Source: Flavobacterium gelidilacus DSM 15343 (GTDB taxonomy: Bacteria > Bacteroidota > Bacteroidia > Flavobacteriales > Flavobacteriaceae). Taken from it: a stretch of DNA of 64,000 nucleotides. The notes beneath the pieces are model-generated. The model ran no database searches and was not told the DNA's origin. It saw nothing but the letters and a program-made list of their open reading frames with translations. Within the stretch, counting starts at the first letter, position 1, and the number at the start of each line of letters is the position of its first letter. Positions 17,883-26,418 of the stretch are shown here, piece after piece. Both the position numbers and the translations under genes were made by a program. The DNA is taken from the NCBI RefSeq assembly GCF_000422685.1, contig NZ_AUGN01000004.1, positions 310,001 to 374,000 of the forward strand, in the 5' to 3' direction.

Positions 17883-18992
17883 TTACTTTATATCGTGACT
17901 GATTCCTGTGAATGAACGGTAATCATTTAAAGTAAAACAGATTCTACCTCTTACAATACATGGGTGTATTTTTACTTTTTTAGCGAAAGCTTTTATGCTT
18001 TCATCATTGTTTTTGAATTCTAAATTTTTACTAAATTCTTTCCACTCTTGTTCATTTATTAACCCTTTTTGTGCGAAAGCATTGGCTTCTTTTTCTTCTG
18101 CTGAATTTTTGTATTCTTCTTCTTCACTTTTTATATCTAGGTCTATAAACTCAGCTGTATTGTTATTTACTAAATGTTCGTAAACATGTCCTAATTCGTG
18201 AAAAAGGGTAAATGCAAAATTATCTAAACGCTTGTGTCTTAAAGTCATTCCAATAGCTGGGTTTCCATTGCTCCAGAATGAAACTCCATCTACTGGTGTT
18301 TTTTCTCCTTTGGTTTGGTAAATTAATTTTATACCGTATTCTTTTAATTTTGATTGTACTTTATTTAGTACCTCTTTATTTTTAAGAATAATAGTTTTAA
18401 GTTCTTCTACTAATTTTTCTTTGTTTTCGTGATCAAAAGCAGGTACTACCATTTCTTTTGCTCTAAATTGTACTAGTTTTACCCAACCCATAATATTTAC
18501 AAGGTCGTATTTTAATTTTGTAGATTTTTTAAAGCGTGCATAGGTATGTTGTACTCTTAATGCTGCTAATTGGTCTATGTTAGCAACTCCATAAATCTCT
18601 CTAACTGTTTGATTGTCTATTACAGGATTACCTGATAGTATTTTTTCTTTTTTATAAAAAGAAACTGGAATGAATTCTTTACCTACGTTCCAAACTTCTA
18701 TAGCTTCTAATTGGGCCTTATTTTTTGCTTCAATGCGGGCTTTGTCTAGGTCGTAGTTTTTTTGAGCTTCCATCCAGTATTCTGCATCTATACCTAGTGT
18801 TTTTTCTAGTAATAAAGCTAAATCTGCGTTGATGTTTCTTTTGCCCTTGATTATCTCATTTAATTGCGTTCTGCTGAACCCAATCATTTTAGCAAAATCT
18901 ATTTGCGAGAAATCATTTGCCTCAATTTCATCTAGCAATATGGTACCAGGATGTGTTGCGAAAGCAGGTATTTGTGTGTTTGTGGTTGTCAT
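17883..18992 (-). CDS. HigA-type antitoxin fused to ImmA/IrrE metallopeptidase
   Basis: The 369-residue protein joins an N-terminal HigA-like HTH (HPGTILLDEIEAN ... SRTQLNEIIKGKRNINADLA, residues 14-60) to an ImmA/IrrE (COG2856) zinc peptidase domain. The zinc site is HELGH (265-269), with Glu302 in EEKEAN as the probable third ligand. Such proteins repress their own operon and can be cleaved or can cleave partners when damage or phage signals appear. It starts 28 bp after the stop of the RelE/HigB toxin on the same strand, giving the toxin-first order typical of higBA. The toxin is probably the regulated partner. Confidence 0.85.
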   Translation of the reverse strand: MTTTNTQIPAFATHPGTILLDEIEANDFSQIDFAKMIGFSRTQLNEIIKGKRNINADLALLLEKTLGIDAEYWMEAQKNYDLDKARIEAKNKAQLEAIEVWNVGKEFIPVSFYKKEKILSGNPVIDNQTVREIYGVANIDQLAALRVQHTYARFKKSTKLKYDLVNIMGWVKLVQFRAKEMVVPAFDHENKEKLVEELKTIILKNKEVLNKVQSKLKEYGIKLIYQTKGEKTPVDGVSFWSNGNPAIGMTLRHKRLDNFAFTLFHELGHVYEHLVNNNTAEFIDLDIKSEEEEYKNSAEEKEANAFAQKGLINEQEWKEFSKNLEFKNNDESIKAFAKKVKIHPCIVRGRICFTLNDYRSFTGISHDIK

Positions 18993-19020
18993 TTTTTCAA
19001 TTTTGTTAGGTTCGTTCTTA

Positions 19021-19341
19021 CTATTCGTAATGTTTACTCAGTTCTTCGATTTCTAAAATATCGATAAGGAGTTCATTTGAAGTGGAAGCTACTTCTTTAA
19101 AGATGATTCTGTACTGCATATTAACTGCTACAGCACTCAATCCTTTTAAATTACCTGTAAGTTTTTCATAGCGTAGTGCTTTTAATTGAAAGAGTTGTTT
19201 AATGTGTGTGATTGCTTTAAGCTTGTTTATTGTTTTTACATACTGGACTACCAACTGCTTGTTGGATTTATATTCTTTGTAGGGTTTGGTGTTCCCTTGG
19301 TATATGTCTTCTAAATATGCTTTTTGAAATTTTATTTTCAT
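19021..19341 (-). CDS. RelE/HigB-family toxin
   Basis: The protein (106 residues from the ATG at 19341) has a RelE/ParE-like arrangement: a helical N-terminal half, LFQLKALRYEKLTGNLKGL, then AVAVNMQYRIIFKEV and a C-terminal LLIDILEIEELSKHYE. HigB-type toxins cleave mRNA at the ribosome. A longer open frame starts at 19383, but that start lies inside a perfect inverted repeat, so I chose the internal ATG, which begins MKIKFQKAYL. It precedes the HigA-ImmA gene by 28 bp. The operon seems to be controlled from the inverted repeat just upstream. Confidence 0.8.
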   Translation of the reverse strand: MKIKFQKAYLEDIYQGNTKPYKEYKSNKQLVVQYVKTINKLKAITHIKQLFQLKALRYEKLTGNLKGLSAVAVNMQYRIIFKEVASTSNELLIDILEIEELSKHYE

Positions 19342-19368
19342 ATTGGTGGTGAAATGCTTTTGCAAATA

Positions 19369-19404
19369 TACATAATTGTTCACAAATAAGTGAACAATTA
19401 TGTA
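19369..19404 (-). promoter_or_regulatory. 15-bp perfect inverted repeat operator of higB-higA/immA
   Basis: The arms TACATAATTGTTCAC and GTGAACAATTATGTA are perfectly complementary with a 6-bp spacer. The site is 28 bp upstream of the toxin ATG, where a HigA dimer would be expected to bind. Confidence 0.75.
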
Positions 19405-19509
19405 ATTATTTTATAAGAGTAGGTCACAGGTTTGAATCCTGAAATGATATAAACCACTATAGAATATGCAAAGTTTACTACCCAGAAGAAATTTGTGTGT
19501 CAAAAAAAA
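19405..19509. other. Noncoding stretch with a tRNA T-arm-like fragment
   Basis: At 19427-19450 the sequence AGGTCACAGGTTTGAATCCTG looks like a tRNA variable region plus T-arm (stem ACAGG/CCTGT-like, loop TTTGAAT), but no acceptor stem, anticodon arm or D-arm can be found. It is too incomplete to call a tRNA. Confidence 0.25.
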
Positions 19510-19617
19510 TTAAAAAAAGGTTTTTTTTAAAAGATATAATATAGGCATATCATTTTTAACAGCAACTAAAACGGCTACTATATTTGCTAGGATTGCTATG
19601 ATACTTTCAGGATTCAT
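19510..19617 (-). CDS. Putative small hydrophobic peptide, 35 residues
   Basis: An ATG at 19617 opens a 35-codon frame reading MNPESIIAILANIVAVLVAV, then KNDMPILYLLKKTFF and a stop. Residues 5-20 form a plausible membrane helix. The leader is A-rich as in other genes here. The size and hydrophobicity recall type I toxin peptides or small membrane proteins, but no homology is claimed. It lies alone between the higBA operon and the restriction operon. An A/T-rich imperfect hairpin overlaps its 3' end. Confidence 0.35.
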   Translation of the reverse strand: MNPESIIAILANIVAVLVAVKNDMPILYLLKKTFF

Positions 19618-19724
19618 ACTGTAGACTTAAATTTTTTTTTTAATTCTTGTAATAACGTTTTATTTTGTAATTATTTTAATTTTAAGTTATTTATTTGAAT
19701 AAAACTTAATTTATATATTATCAC

Positions 19725-20846
19725 TTAATCGTTATATTTTTTTTCAAACAATCCTTTACTTTTACATTCTTCTAGAAAAACACTTTTAATAAATCCTTGA
19801 CCTGAAATTATATTTTTTCTTGCATCTTTTAGAATTACATTATAATATTGTTCTGCTCCATTTATATCAGATAGTGCTTCAGCATTTTGGTACTCATCCA
19901 TTATTGAATTAAACCAATCTTTTCCTGCACTTGGACTACATAACAAAGCTTTATAACGCTCATCCAAACCAAAAACTCTAATCCAAGATTCTATTTGTTC
20001 TTCATAACCTTTCGAATCAATAGATAATTCAATTTCATCTGTTTTTAATTGTAAAATATTACTTGTATTAATTTTTACAGAAAACTCTATAACTGGATGG
20101 TTTTCAGCATATGGATAAAAAGCTAAACTTCTATTATCTTTATTTTTAATTGGATCAATTTTTTTTGGATTTTTTTTAAATATAGGAACTTTAGTCAGTT
20201 TGTAGGTAGAATTACACTCATTACACATTGGTGTAAGATTTTTAAAATTTAAAGTATTAAATGGATATGTACCTTTCGGAATAAAATGATCATAGGCTTC
20301 TCTGTAACTATGATTATTACCTTTTAAGTGATTAATACCACAAAAAGGACAAATTTCTTTGTTATTAGCTGTCATAAATTGGGTGTCATAATCAGTAATT
20401 AAAACTTTATTTAAGAAACCAAAAACTTCTAAATTAAAAGGTGAATTACTTCCATAAATTTTAGAATAAAAATCTTTAAGAGCTTTAGCTAAATTTGGAT
20501 TATTCTCTTTAATATCATCATATGTCAATGGCAGAAGATCTTTGTTATAGCAAAGATTTTCGATATTGTTATTAATTTCATAATTATTTATAAGTTCTGT
20601 GATATAGACAGAATCTAGTTTTAGAAACTCTTTATAAATAGTCTCTATGCTACCATTAAAAAACGAAGCCCAAGCCCCTTCTAAATTACCTAAATCAATA
20701 TATATCTGCTGTAATTCTCCATGATTTTCCAGTTTATCTACATTAAAATCCCCATCTGCTTTGCACCAAACTTCAAAAAATAAAAAATCAAGATATTCTT
20801 GAAGTTTTTCTATATGATGTGGTATGTAATTGTATGTAAATAACAT
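19725..20846 (-). CDS. HNH endonuclease, PtuB-like partner of the AAA ATPase
   Basis: The 373-residue protein has an HNH zinc-finger nuclease core: CPFCG (Cys166, Cys169), the DHFIPK motif (Asp186, His187), LTPMCNECN (Cys208, Cys211, Asn212). The N-terminal 160 residues are helical and of unknown function. HNH nucleases coupled to an AAA ATPase are the arrangement of Septu (PtuA/PtuB) and of some retron and restriction-linked systems. Its ATG overlaps the stop of the ATPase gene by one base. It is last in a six-gene minus-strand operon beginning with hsdR. The likely role is cleavage of invading DNA or of host nucleic acid on sensing phage, under control of the ATPase. Confidence 0.8.
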   Translation of the reverse strand: MLFTYNYIPHHIEKLQEYLDFLFFEVWCKADGDFNVDKLENHGELQQIYIDLGNLEGAWASFFNGSIETIYKEFLKLDSVYITELINNYEINNNIENLCYNKDLLPLTYDDIKENNPNLAKALKDFYSKIYGSNSPFNLEVFGFLNKVLITDYDTQFMTANNKEICPFCGINHLKGNNHSYREAYDHFIPKGTYPFNTLNFKNLTPMCNECNSTYKLTKVPIFKKNPKKIDPIKNKDNRSLAFYPYAENHPVIEFSVKINTSNILQLKTDEIELSIDSKGYEEQIESWIRVFGLDERYKALLCSPSAGKDWFNSIMDEYQNAEALSDINGAEQYYNVILKDARKNIISGQGFIKSVFLEECKSKGLFEKKYND

Positions 20847-22681
20847 TATTTTAAACTTTCTATTTTAGTTATAATTTCATTTACTAATAAAATACGTTCT
20901 ACAGATTCTCCTAATTCTTTGTTGATTCTGATTATTAATTCCTCCATTTGTTTAGGTGTTTTTAATAATAGAAATTCAGTTTTAAATTCTTCTACTCTTT
21001 GCTGTGCGTATTCTCCAATAGTATTTGGCATTTCAAAAATTCGTATTCCTATTTTATTAACAGAAGAACCAAAAGTTTGAAATTCAGGATGTACCATTTC
21101 TTCAACTTTTCCAGTTTTATCATTCTTTTTAAATACATAAACATAATCACTTTTACTATCAGAAATTAAAAAAGGAGAGTGAGTTGTAATTAACATTTCT
21201 CGCATTGTTTCACTGCTGTCATCTTCTTCTTTGTTAAAACAATTTCTAATACTAGAAATAAACTTCGCTTTCCAGTCTGGATTAAAATGTGTTTCAGGTT
21301 CATCTAATAGAAATAAGGAACGTGTGTCTTTAAATAATAAGCAAAGACCTAAAGTGTGTAAAAATTGATGTTCTCCATCAGATAATGCTTTTGTATAAAT
21401 ACCTTTTGTTAAATTTTCCTTTCTTATGTAAAAATCTTTAAATCTCAAGATTCTACTTTCTTCAAGTGGAATTTGATGAATATCTTGATTGATAAAAATA
21501 TTTTCCGAACTATAAGCTCGTTGTTTGTTTTTAATAGTTACTTCATTGTTATCTAAAACTAATAACAACTGAAACAATTCAAAAAGCTTTAATGGATTTT
21601 TTTCAAAATGAAATTGAAAAGCCTTCTTTGTGGCCTTATTTACGTTAAAATCTAAAATTAAATAACCTCTATCATCAAAATAATTTTCTGCATAACCATC
21701 TTCTGCGTATGTATCATAATGTCGTTGTTCTTGAGAATAAGTAGCACAACGTTTTAATTTCTCTAAATATGACCTAATGAATATACTTTTTTCATCAGAT
21801 TGTAAATCAATATTATGTAATAATTTTATTTTATCTGTACCACCATATCTAGGATTGCCCTCTGTATTATCAAATGAAGCTGTTTCAATTTCCTTATCTG
21901 TTCTAATAATTAATTGAAACGATTCTACATCTTGAAGTTTTACGTAATCTTTAAAAGGTTTTAGAATTTTATTTTCTTTTTTATTCTCTATTTCTTCATC
22001 ATCAACATTATCATACATTAATAAGTTAGTTAACAAAATAGCTTGACTAAAAGTTTCATCTAAATAAACTAAAGAGTTTTCAGGTTTTGGATCAACAAAT
22101 TCACTACTAATTAAATCTTGCAAATAGGCATCATATTGTAGGTAACGACTTTTGAAAAAAGGCAAACTCAACGTTTCATTATTTCCTGATGCATAACCCA
22201 CTACATATTCAGGCAATAAGTGTTTTATTTCTTTAGCATTTAATTCTGAATCATGAATAAACTCTTCTTTATATAACCAAGTAATTTTTGGAGGAAGATT
22301 AGTTTTTTTTACAATTCGAATATGAGCTTTTTTTGTATAATCAACTTCATTTGGAAAAACATTCTTATCTAAAAAAGTAAAATATTCTAATTCGTAAGCA
22401 TTTATTCTTGATTTTTTTGGCTCAAAGCCTTTTGGGTTTTCTTTGCTTTTTTCAAAATAATCAGGCTTTTTACTTAAATAAATACAATCTAAATGGAAAA
22501 ATATTTCGGCTAAAGCTTCTAATATATTCGACTTTCCACTACCATTAGTTCCTGCTAATAAGTAAGGATTAAATTCGGTAGCATCATTAAAATGAAAATC
22601 TCGTAAGAAATACATCTCGAAACCTTTTTTAAGAGAACGGAAACCGTTGGTCTGATTTATTTTAAGCCTTATAAGCCTCAT
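20846..22681 (-). CDS. Restriction-associated AAA ATPase, PtuA-like (SMC/ABC-type)
   Basis: The 611-residue protein is an ABC/SMC-type ATPase of the AAA_15/AAA_21 group. Walker A is GTNGSGKS (44-51), the signature loop is LSDGEHQFL, Walker B is FLLDEPE (457-463) and the H-loop is TTHSPF (His501). The region between (about 60-400) is a long insertion. It lacks a TOPRIM nuclease domain, so catalysis probably lies in the HNH partner. It overlaps hsdS by 20 bp and the HNH gene by one base, so it is tightly coupled to the restriction operon. I recall this family being annotated as a restriction system-associated AAA ATPase; whether it depends on HsdS is unknown. Confidence 0.85.
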   Translation of the reverse strand: MRLIRLKINQTNGFRSLKKGFEMYFLRDFHFNDATEFNPYLLAGTNGSGKSNILEALAEIFFHLDCIYLSKKPDYFEKSKENPKGFEPKKSRINAYELEYFTFLDKNVFPNEVDYTKKAHIRIVKKTNLPPKITWLYKEEFIHDSELNAKEIKHLLPEYVVGYASGNNETLSLPFFKSRYLQYDAYLQDLISSEFVDPKPENSLVYLDETFSQAILLTNLLMYDNVDDEEIENKKENKILKPFKDYVKLQDVESFQLIIRTDKEIETASFDNTEGNPRYGGTDKIKLLHNIDLQSDEKSIFIRSYLEKLKRCATYSQEQRHYDTYAEDGYAENYFDDRGYLILDFNVNKATKKAFQFHFEKNPLKLFELFQLLLVLDNNEVTIKNKQRAYSSENIFINQDIHQIPLEESRILRFKDFYIRKENLTKGIYTKALSDGEHQFLHTLGLCLLFKDTRSLFLLDEPETHFNPDWKAKFISSIRNCFNKEEDDSSETMREMLITTHSPFLISDSKSDYVYVFKKNDKTGKVEEMVHPEFQTFGSSVNKIGIRIFEMPNTIGEYAQQRVEEFKTEFLLLKTPKQMEELIIRINKELGESVERILLVNEIITKIESLK

Positions 22682-24392
22682 CGGTTAGTTTTAGTTTTAC
22701 AGTATTATCTTCATCATCATAAATTTGTTCTAATAAAGGTGGTTTGGCATCTATAAATTGGAATATAATATTCTTCCATTTTTCATTATCAAAATCCATA
22801 TCACCTTTATGATAGAAAAAATTATGTAGCTTTTCAAACAAATCTTGTGATGTAAAAGACTTATTTTTAAAATGGTCTTTTAGTAAAAATTGATAAAATA
22901 CATCATCACCCATAAAGTCAAAATCTATATTCTCTCTTGAAGCTTGAATATCTACAGGAATACCATAAAAGTCAGCTAAAGACAAATTAGTTATGTCTCT
23001 TTTTACTTTTGGAATGACTTTAAGCTTTAATATCTCCTTTTCTAAAAACACTGGAATTTTATTTACAACTTTTGTAGGTTCTAAAGAGCCAGCAACTGGA
23101 GTTGTAATTTGGCCAATTGACTTGTCCATTTCCTTTTTAAAGTCTTCTGGAGTTTCATTTGAATCAGCTGAAAAATATTTTGTTTTTCTCAGTAATACTC
23201 TACTAACATCAAGTTGTCCTTTAAAAGCCAACTGACTTAAACTACCGTATAAGTCTTCTAGTTCTTTTAAGTGATATTTATATTTGCTTTTTAAATCTTC
23301 AATTATTAATGCAATTTCATCAAATTTTTGCTGTAATTCAATGGGTGGATGTGGTACTTTAAAACTTCTTAAAATAGCCAAATTAATGTTTTTTTGAGCA
23401 GCTGCTGGTGCATTTTTTTCTAATATTTTTTGAAAAAAAGCAAATAAATGATGAACAAAAAAGTTTGTTGCAGAATTTTTATCTACAATAAAGCCAACAA
23501 CACTATCTGGAAAACAAGCATCAAATTTCAAAATACCCGTCTTAGCAATATTTGCAGCAATTGAAATACATAATGTTCCTGCAGGCCATTTTTTACTTTG
23601 TGCAAGACCTAAGTCAGAATATGTTTTAGTATATTTTTCAATATATGTACTAGAATTAGCTATATCTCCAGTTTGTATTAATGGATGAACACCATTTAAT
23701 AATTTAGGAGAATTTCGTGGTCTATGTTTTGATATTCCCCTTTCTATTGTGCCAAATTTAGATAAAGGAACTATTTTCCAACCTTTCTCATTCTTAACAG
23801 GATCACCAAACATCTCTAAAAAGGTAGACTTCAATAATTCATCTAATAAAGTAATACTTTCTTTTCTTTTTTCAATTAGCGTTTCACAATCGCTTAATAC
23901 TTTCGCAATGCGTTTTTGGTTGTCTATTATTGGTAAGTTAAACTTAATTTTATTTAAGTTTTTACGTGAAATTCTCTTTCTTGTAGTTCCTGTTATATGT
24001 TTATTTATCTCACGACGAAATAAATCATTATTAATTATATATTTTAAGAAAAGGTTATCTATTTTTGGGTTGTTTGGACGAATAACACAAACATCTACCG
24101 CAGTAACAGCTTTTGTATTGATATTTGGAAAAATACATGCTCTACCAATTGGGTCAGGCATTCTGGCCATTAAAACATCTCCAGGTTGTAAAAAAGTGCA
24201 TTTTAATCTTTCTGCTTGAGCTAAATTCATAAATCTATTCGATTTATTTACAAAATAACCATCACCTATATCAGCAAGTTGTATTATCCTAACTTCTCCA
24301 TTTGGATCTTGATCTTTACTTTCAATCCAATCACCATCATTAAATATTCCATTTGGGCTAATTATTTGACTTAATGTTTTCATTTTATCCAT
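22662..24392 (-). CDS. hsdS: Type I restriction specificity subunit HsdS, extended C-terminus
   Basis: This 576-residue protein has two target recognition domains (about 1-190 and 200-385), each followed by a conserved coiled-coil helix (KRIAKVLSDCETLIEKRKES and LQQKFDEIALIIEDLKSKY). Standard HsdS subunits end near residue 400. Here an additional segment of about 170 residues (about 405-576) contains a low-complexity linker and an alpha/beta domain ending with VKLKLTDEAYK, perhaps a winged helix. The gene begins at the last base of hsdM (TAATG) and overlaps the AAA ATPase by 20 bp. The extension may connect HsdS or the methylase to the AAA-HNH pair; that is inference. Confidence 0.9.
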   Translation of the reverse strand: MDKMKTLSQIISPNGIFNDGDWIESKDQDPNGEVRIIQLADIGDGYFVNKSNRFMNLAQAERLKCTFLQPGDVLMARMPDPIGRACIFPNINTKAVTAVDVCVIRPNNPKIDNLFLKYIINNDLFRREINKHITGTTRKRISRKNLNKIKFNLPIIDNQKRIAKVLSDCETLIEKRKESITLLDELLKSTFLEMFGDPVKNEKGWKIVPLSKFGTIERGISKHRPRNSPKLLNGVHPLIQTGDIANSSTYIEKYTKTYSDLGLAQSKKWPAGTLCISIAANIAKTGILKFDACFPDSVVGFIVDKNSATNFFVHHLFAFFQKILEKNAPAAAQKNINLAILRSFKVPHPPIELQQKFDEIALIIEDLKSKYKYHLKELEDLYGSLSQLAFKGQLDVSRVLLRKTKYFSADSNETPEDFKKEMDKSIGQITTPVAGSLEPTKVVNKIPVFLEKEILKLKVIPKVKRDITNLSLADFYGIPVDIQASRENIDFDFMGDDVFYQFLLKDHFKNKSFTSQDLFEKLHNFFYHKGDMDFDNEKWKNIIFQFIDAKPPLLEQIYDDEDNTVKLKLTDEAYKA

Positions 24393-26029
24393 TAAAACAA
24401 CTCTTTTAATTCATTCAATTTTTCCGAAATTTCTTGCTCTAAACCTTTTTCAACTAATTCTCCCTTTTCATTATAGTTACCTAATAATTTGACTAAAATA
24501 ACCTTAGGCTTTTCGTATTCAATCTCTTGAAAATCATCTGTTTTATAACGAGAAAAGCTTAATTCATAGCTTTCATCCTTTATTTCATTTTTAGGCACAA
24601 AAAAGTGTTTTCCTTTTCGGTCATTTTCTTTTTTAACACTTCTAACTTTGTACTCTTTTATAATATCTTGTAAATCACCGTAATTATCACTACCATCATT
24701 TTCTTTAAGTTTGGCACGTTTGTCATCCAAAGTATAGCCATCACTTTCCATGTCATAAAACCAAACATTTTCGGTTTCACCACCTTTAGTAAAAATTAGA
24801 ATGGCAGTACTAACACCAGCATAAGGTTTAAATACTCCGCTAGGAATTGTAATTACTGCTTTTAATTCTGACTTTTCAATCATTAATTTTCTGGCTTCTA
24901 TAAAAGCTTTTCCAGAACCAAACAATACCCCTTGTGGTATTACAATACCAGCTGTACCACCCATTTTTAACATATTATGAATACGTTCAATAAATAATAA
25001 TTCGGTTTTAGTAGTGCCTAGCTGTAATTCTTCATTTATATCACCTTTATCAATGTTGCCTGTAAACGGTGGGTTCGCTAAAACGACATCATATTCAGAG
25101 GTTTCAATATAACTTTTGCTTAATGTGTCTTTGTAATCAATTTGTGGGCTATCAATTCCGTGCATCATTAAATTCATCAAACCTAAACGCACCATTGTTT
25201 GATCAATATCATAACCTTGTAAACTTTTGCCTAAAATATTTTTTACTTCTTCGGTCATTAAAGCACTTCTACTGCTACGAATAAAACCGTCTTCATCTGG
25301 TATTTGTTTGGCTTTTTCTTTGTCTAATTGGGTTACCATATATTGATAAGCACCTAATAAAAACCCACCAGTTCCACAAGCTGGGTCAGCAATACGTTGT
25401 CCAAGTTTTGGGTCAACTAATTCTGCTAACAATTTAATAATATGCCTTGGTGTTCTAAACTGACCGTTTTTTCCAGCAGATGCAATTTCACTTAACAACA
25501 TTTCATAAACATCTCCTTGAATGTCTTGAAAATCTTGTCCATTTTCATTGGCATCTTGTTCCATTAAGTCAAAAATATCGTCAATGCTTTTTACAGCTTC
25601 TAACAATAAGGATGGTTTTGGAATAATAAAAACAGCATTTGCCATGTGCTTAACAAACGGAGAGGTTTCTGTATCAATTTGCTTTATAAATGGAAACACA
25701 AAACGTTGTACGTGTTGAAGCATTTCATCTGCTGGTAAGCGTTTAAATTCGCTCCAACGAAGTTTTTGTTTATCTATACCATTTTGTTGTAGTTCTTCTT
25801 CTTGCTTGGTAGCATAGTAAATTCCTTCAAATTTTGAGAAAAAAGTTTCTCCAGTAAATTCAGCATCAGATAAATTTTTTAAATCGTTTTCATCTAATTT
25901 TTTCATAAAAAGCAAATAGGTAATTTGCTCTATGGCTGTCAATGGGTTAGAAATTCCACCGCTCCAGAATTTACTCCAAAGATCATTTATTTTTGAGGCA
26001 ATTTGAGGGTTGCTGTTTATTAAGCTCAT
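24392..26029 (-). CDS. hsdM: Type I DNA adenine methyltransferase HsdM
   Basis: This 545-residue N6-adenine methylase has the N-terminal HsdM helical domain (about 10-150), the AdoMet-binding motif DPACGTGG (215-222) and the catalytic NPPF (319-322). With HsdS it should methylate one adenine in each half of a bipartite site, and with HsdR it forms the restriction complex. Its length is normal for the family. It is preceded by 10 bp and the 125-residue unknown gene, and its stop overlaps the hsdS start. Confidence 0.95.
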   Translation of the reverse strand: MSLINSNPQIASKINDLWSKFWSGGISNPLTAIEQITYLLFMKKLDENDLKNLSDAEFTGETFFSKFEGIYYATKQEEELQQNGIDKQKLRWSEFKRLPADEMLQHVQRFVFPFIKQIDTETSPFVKHMANAVFIIPKPSLLLEAVKSIDDIFDLMEQDANENGQDFQDIQGDVYEMLLSEIASAGKNGQFRTPRHIIKLLAELVDPKLGQRIADPACGTGGFLLGAYQYMVTQLDKEKAKQIPDEDGFIRSSRSALMTEEVKNILGKSLQGYDIDQTMVRLGLMNLMMHGIDSPQIDYKDTLSKSYIETSEYDVVLANPPFTGNIDKGDINEELQLGTTKTELLFIERIHNMLKMGGTAGIVIPQGVLFGSGKAFIEARKLMIEKSELKAVITIPSGVFKPYAGVSTAILIFTKGGETENVWFYDMESDGYTLDDKRAKLKENDGSDNYGDLQDIIKEYKVRSVKKENDRKGKHFFVPKNEIKDESYELSFSRYKTDDFQEIEYEKPKVILVKLLGNYNEKGELVEKGLEQEISEKLNELKELF

Positions 26030-26039
26030 TTATTGTGTT

Positions 26040-26417
26040 TTAATTGTCATTTTTAAATTTTTTATAATTATCAGCATTAGTCCAAAAAGTAAAACAATCA
26101 GCTATTACTTTATTTTCCCAATTTTTATCTGCTTTTAAATCTTGCCATGATTTGCCATATATTTGTTCACATAATTTATAGAAGCCATCACCTTGTTCTC
26201 GTTTATTACTTTTATGTGTGATTAAAGCACTTAACAAAGGTCTATTCTTATTAAATTCATGAACAGAAACTTCACCTAGCCATTCACCAATTAAGTCCCT
26301 ATCATAAGAGCTATCAAAATTGAGACCTAGTTGTAATTGGTCATTTAAATGAGAATAAGTCCAAGTTGTTTTTAATCTCGCTAATTCAATTAACTTATTT
26401 CTTATATCTTTTATCAT
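26040..26417 (-). CDS. Unknown protein encoded between hsdR and hsdM
   Basis: This 125-residue protein is not assigned to a family. It begins with helical IRNKLIELARLKTTWTYSHL, contains YDRDLIGEWLGEVSVHEFNK and LLSALITHKSNKREQGDGFY, and ends in an aromatic, charged helix. It has no membrane segment. The gene starts one base after the hsdR stop region and ends 10 bp before hsdM, so it is part of the restriction operon. A conserved small protein in this place could be a restriction modulator or an assembly factor; the GEW/HEFN and THKSNK segments look like a small enzyme or binding fold. Confidence 0.7.
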   Translation of the reverse strand: MIKDIRNKLIELARLKTTWTYSHLNDQLQLGLNFDSSYDRDLIGEWLGEVSVHEFNKNRPLLSALITHKSNKREQGDGFYKLCEQIYGKSWQDLKADKNWENKVIADCFTFWTNADNYKKFKNDN

Positions 26418-26418
26418 A

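Noticed and set aside
19342..19383. Longer start for the HigB toxin
   Set aside because: The first codons lie inside a perfect 15-bp inverted repeat that is the likely operator; the ATG at 19341 gives a normal family N-terminus.
20846..22681. OLD-family nuclease (Gabija/GajA-like) reading of the AAA ATPase
   Set aside because: There is no TOPRIM motif after the ATPase core, and the nuclease activity is better explained by the coupled HNH protein.
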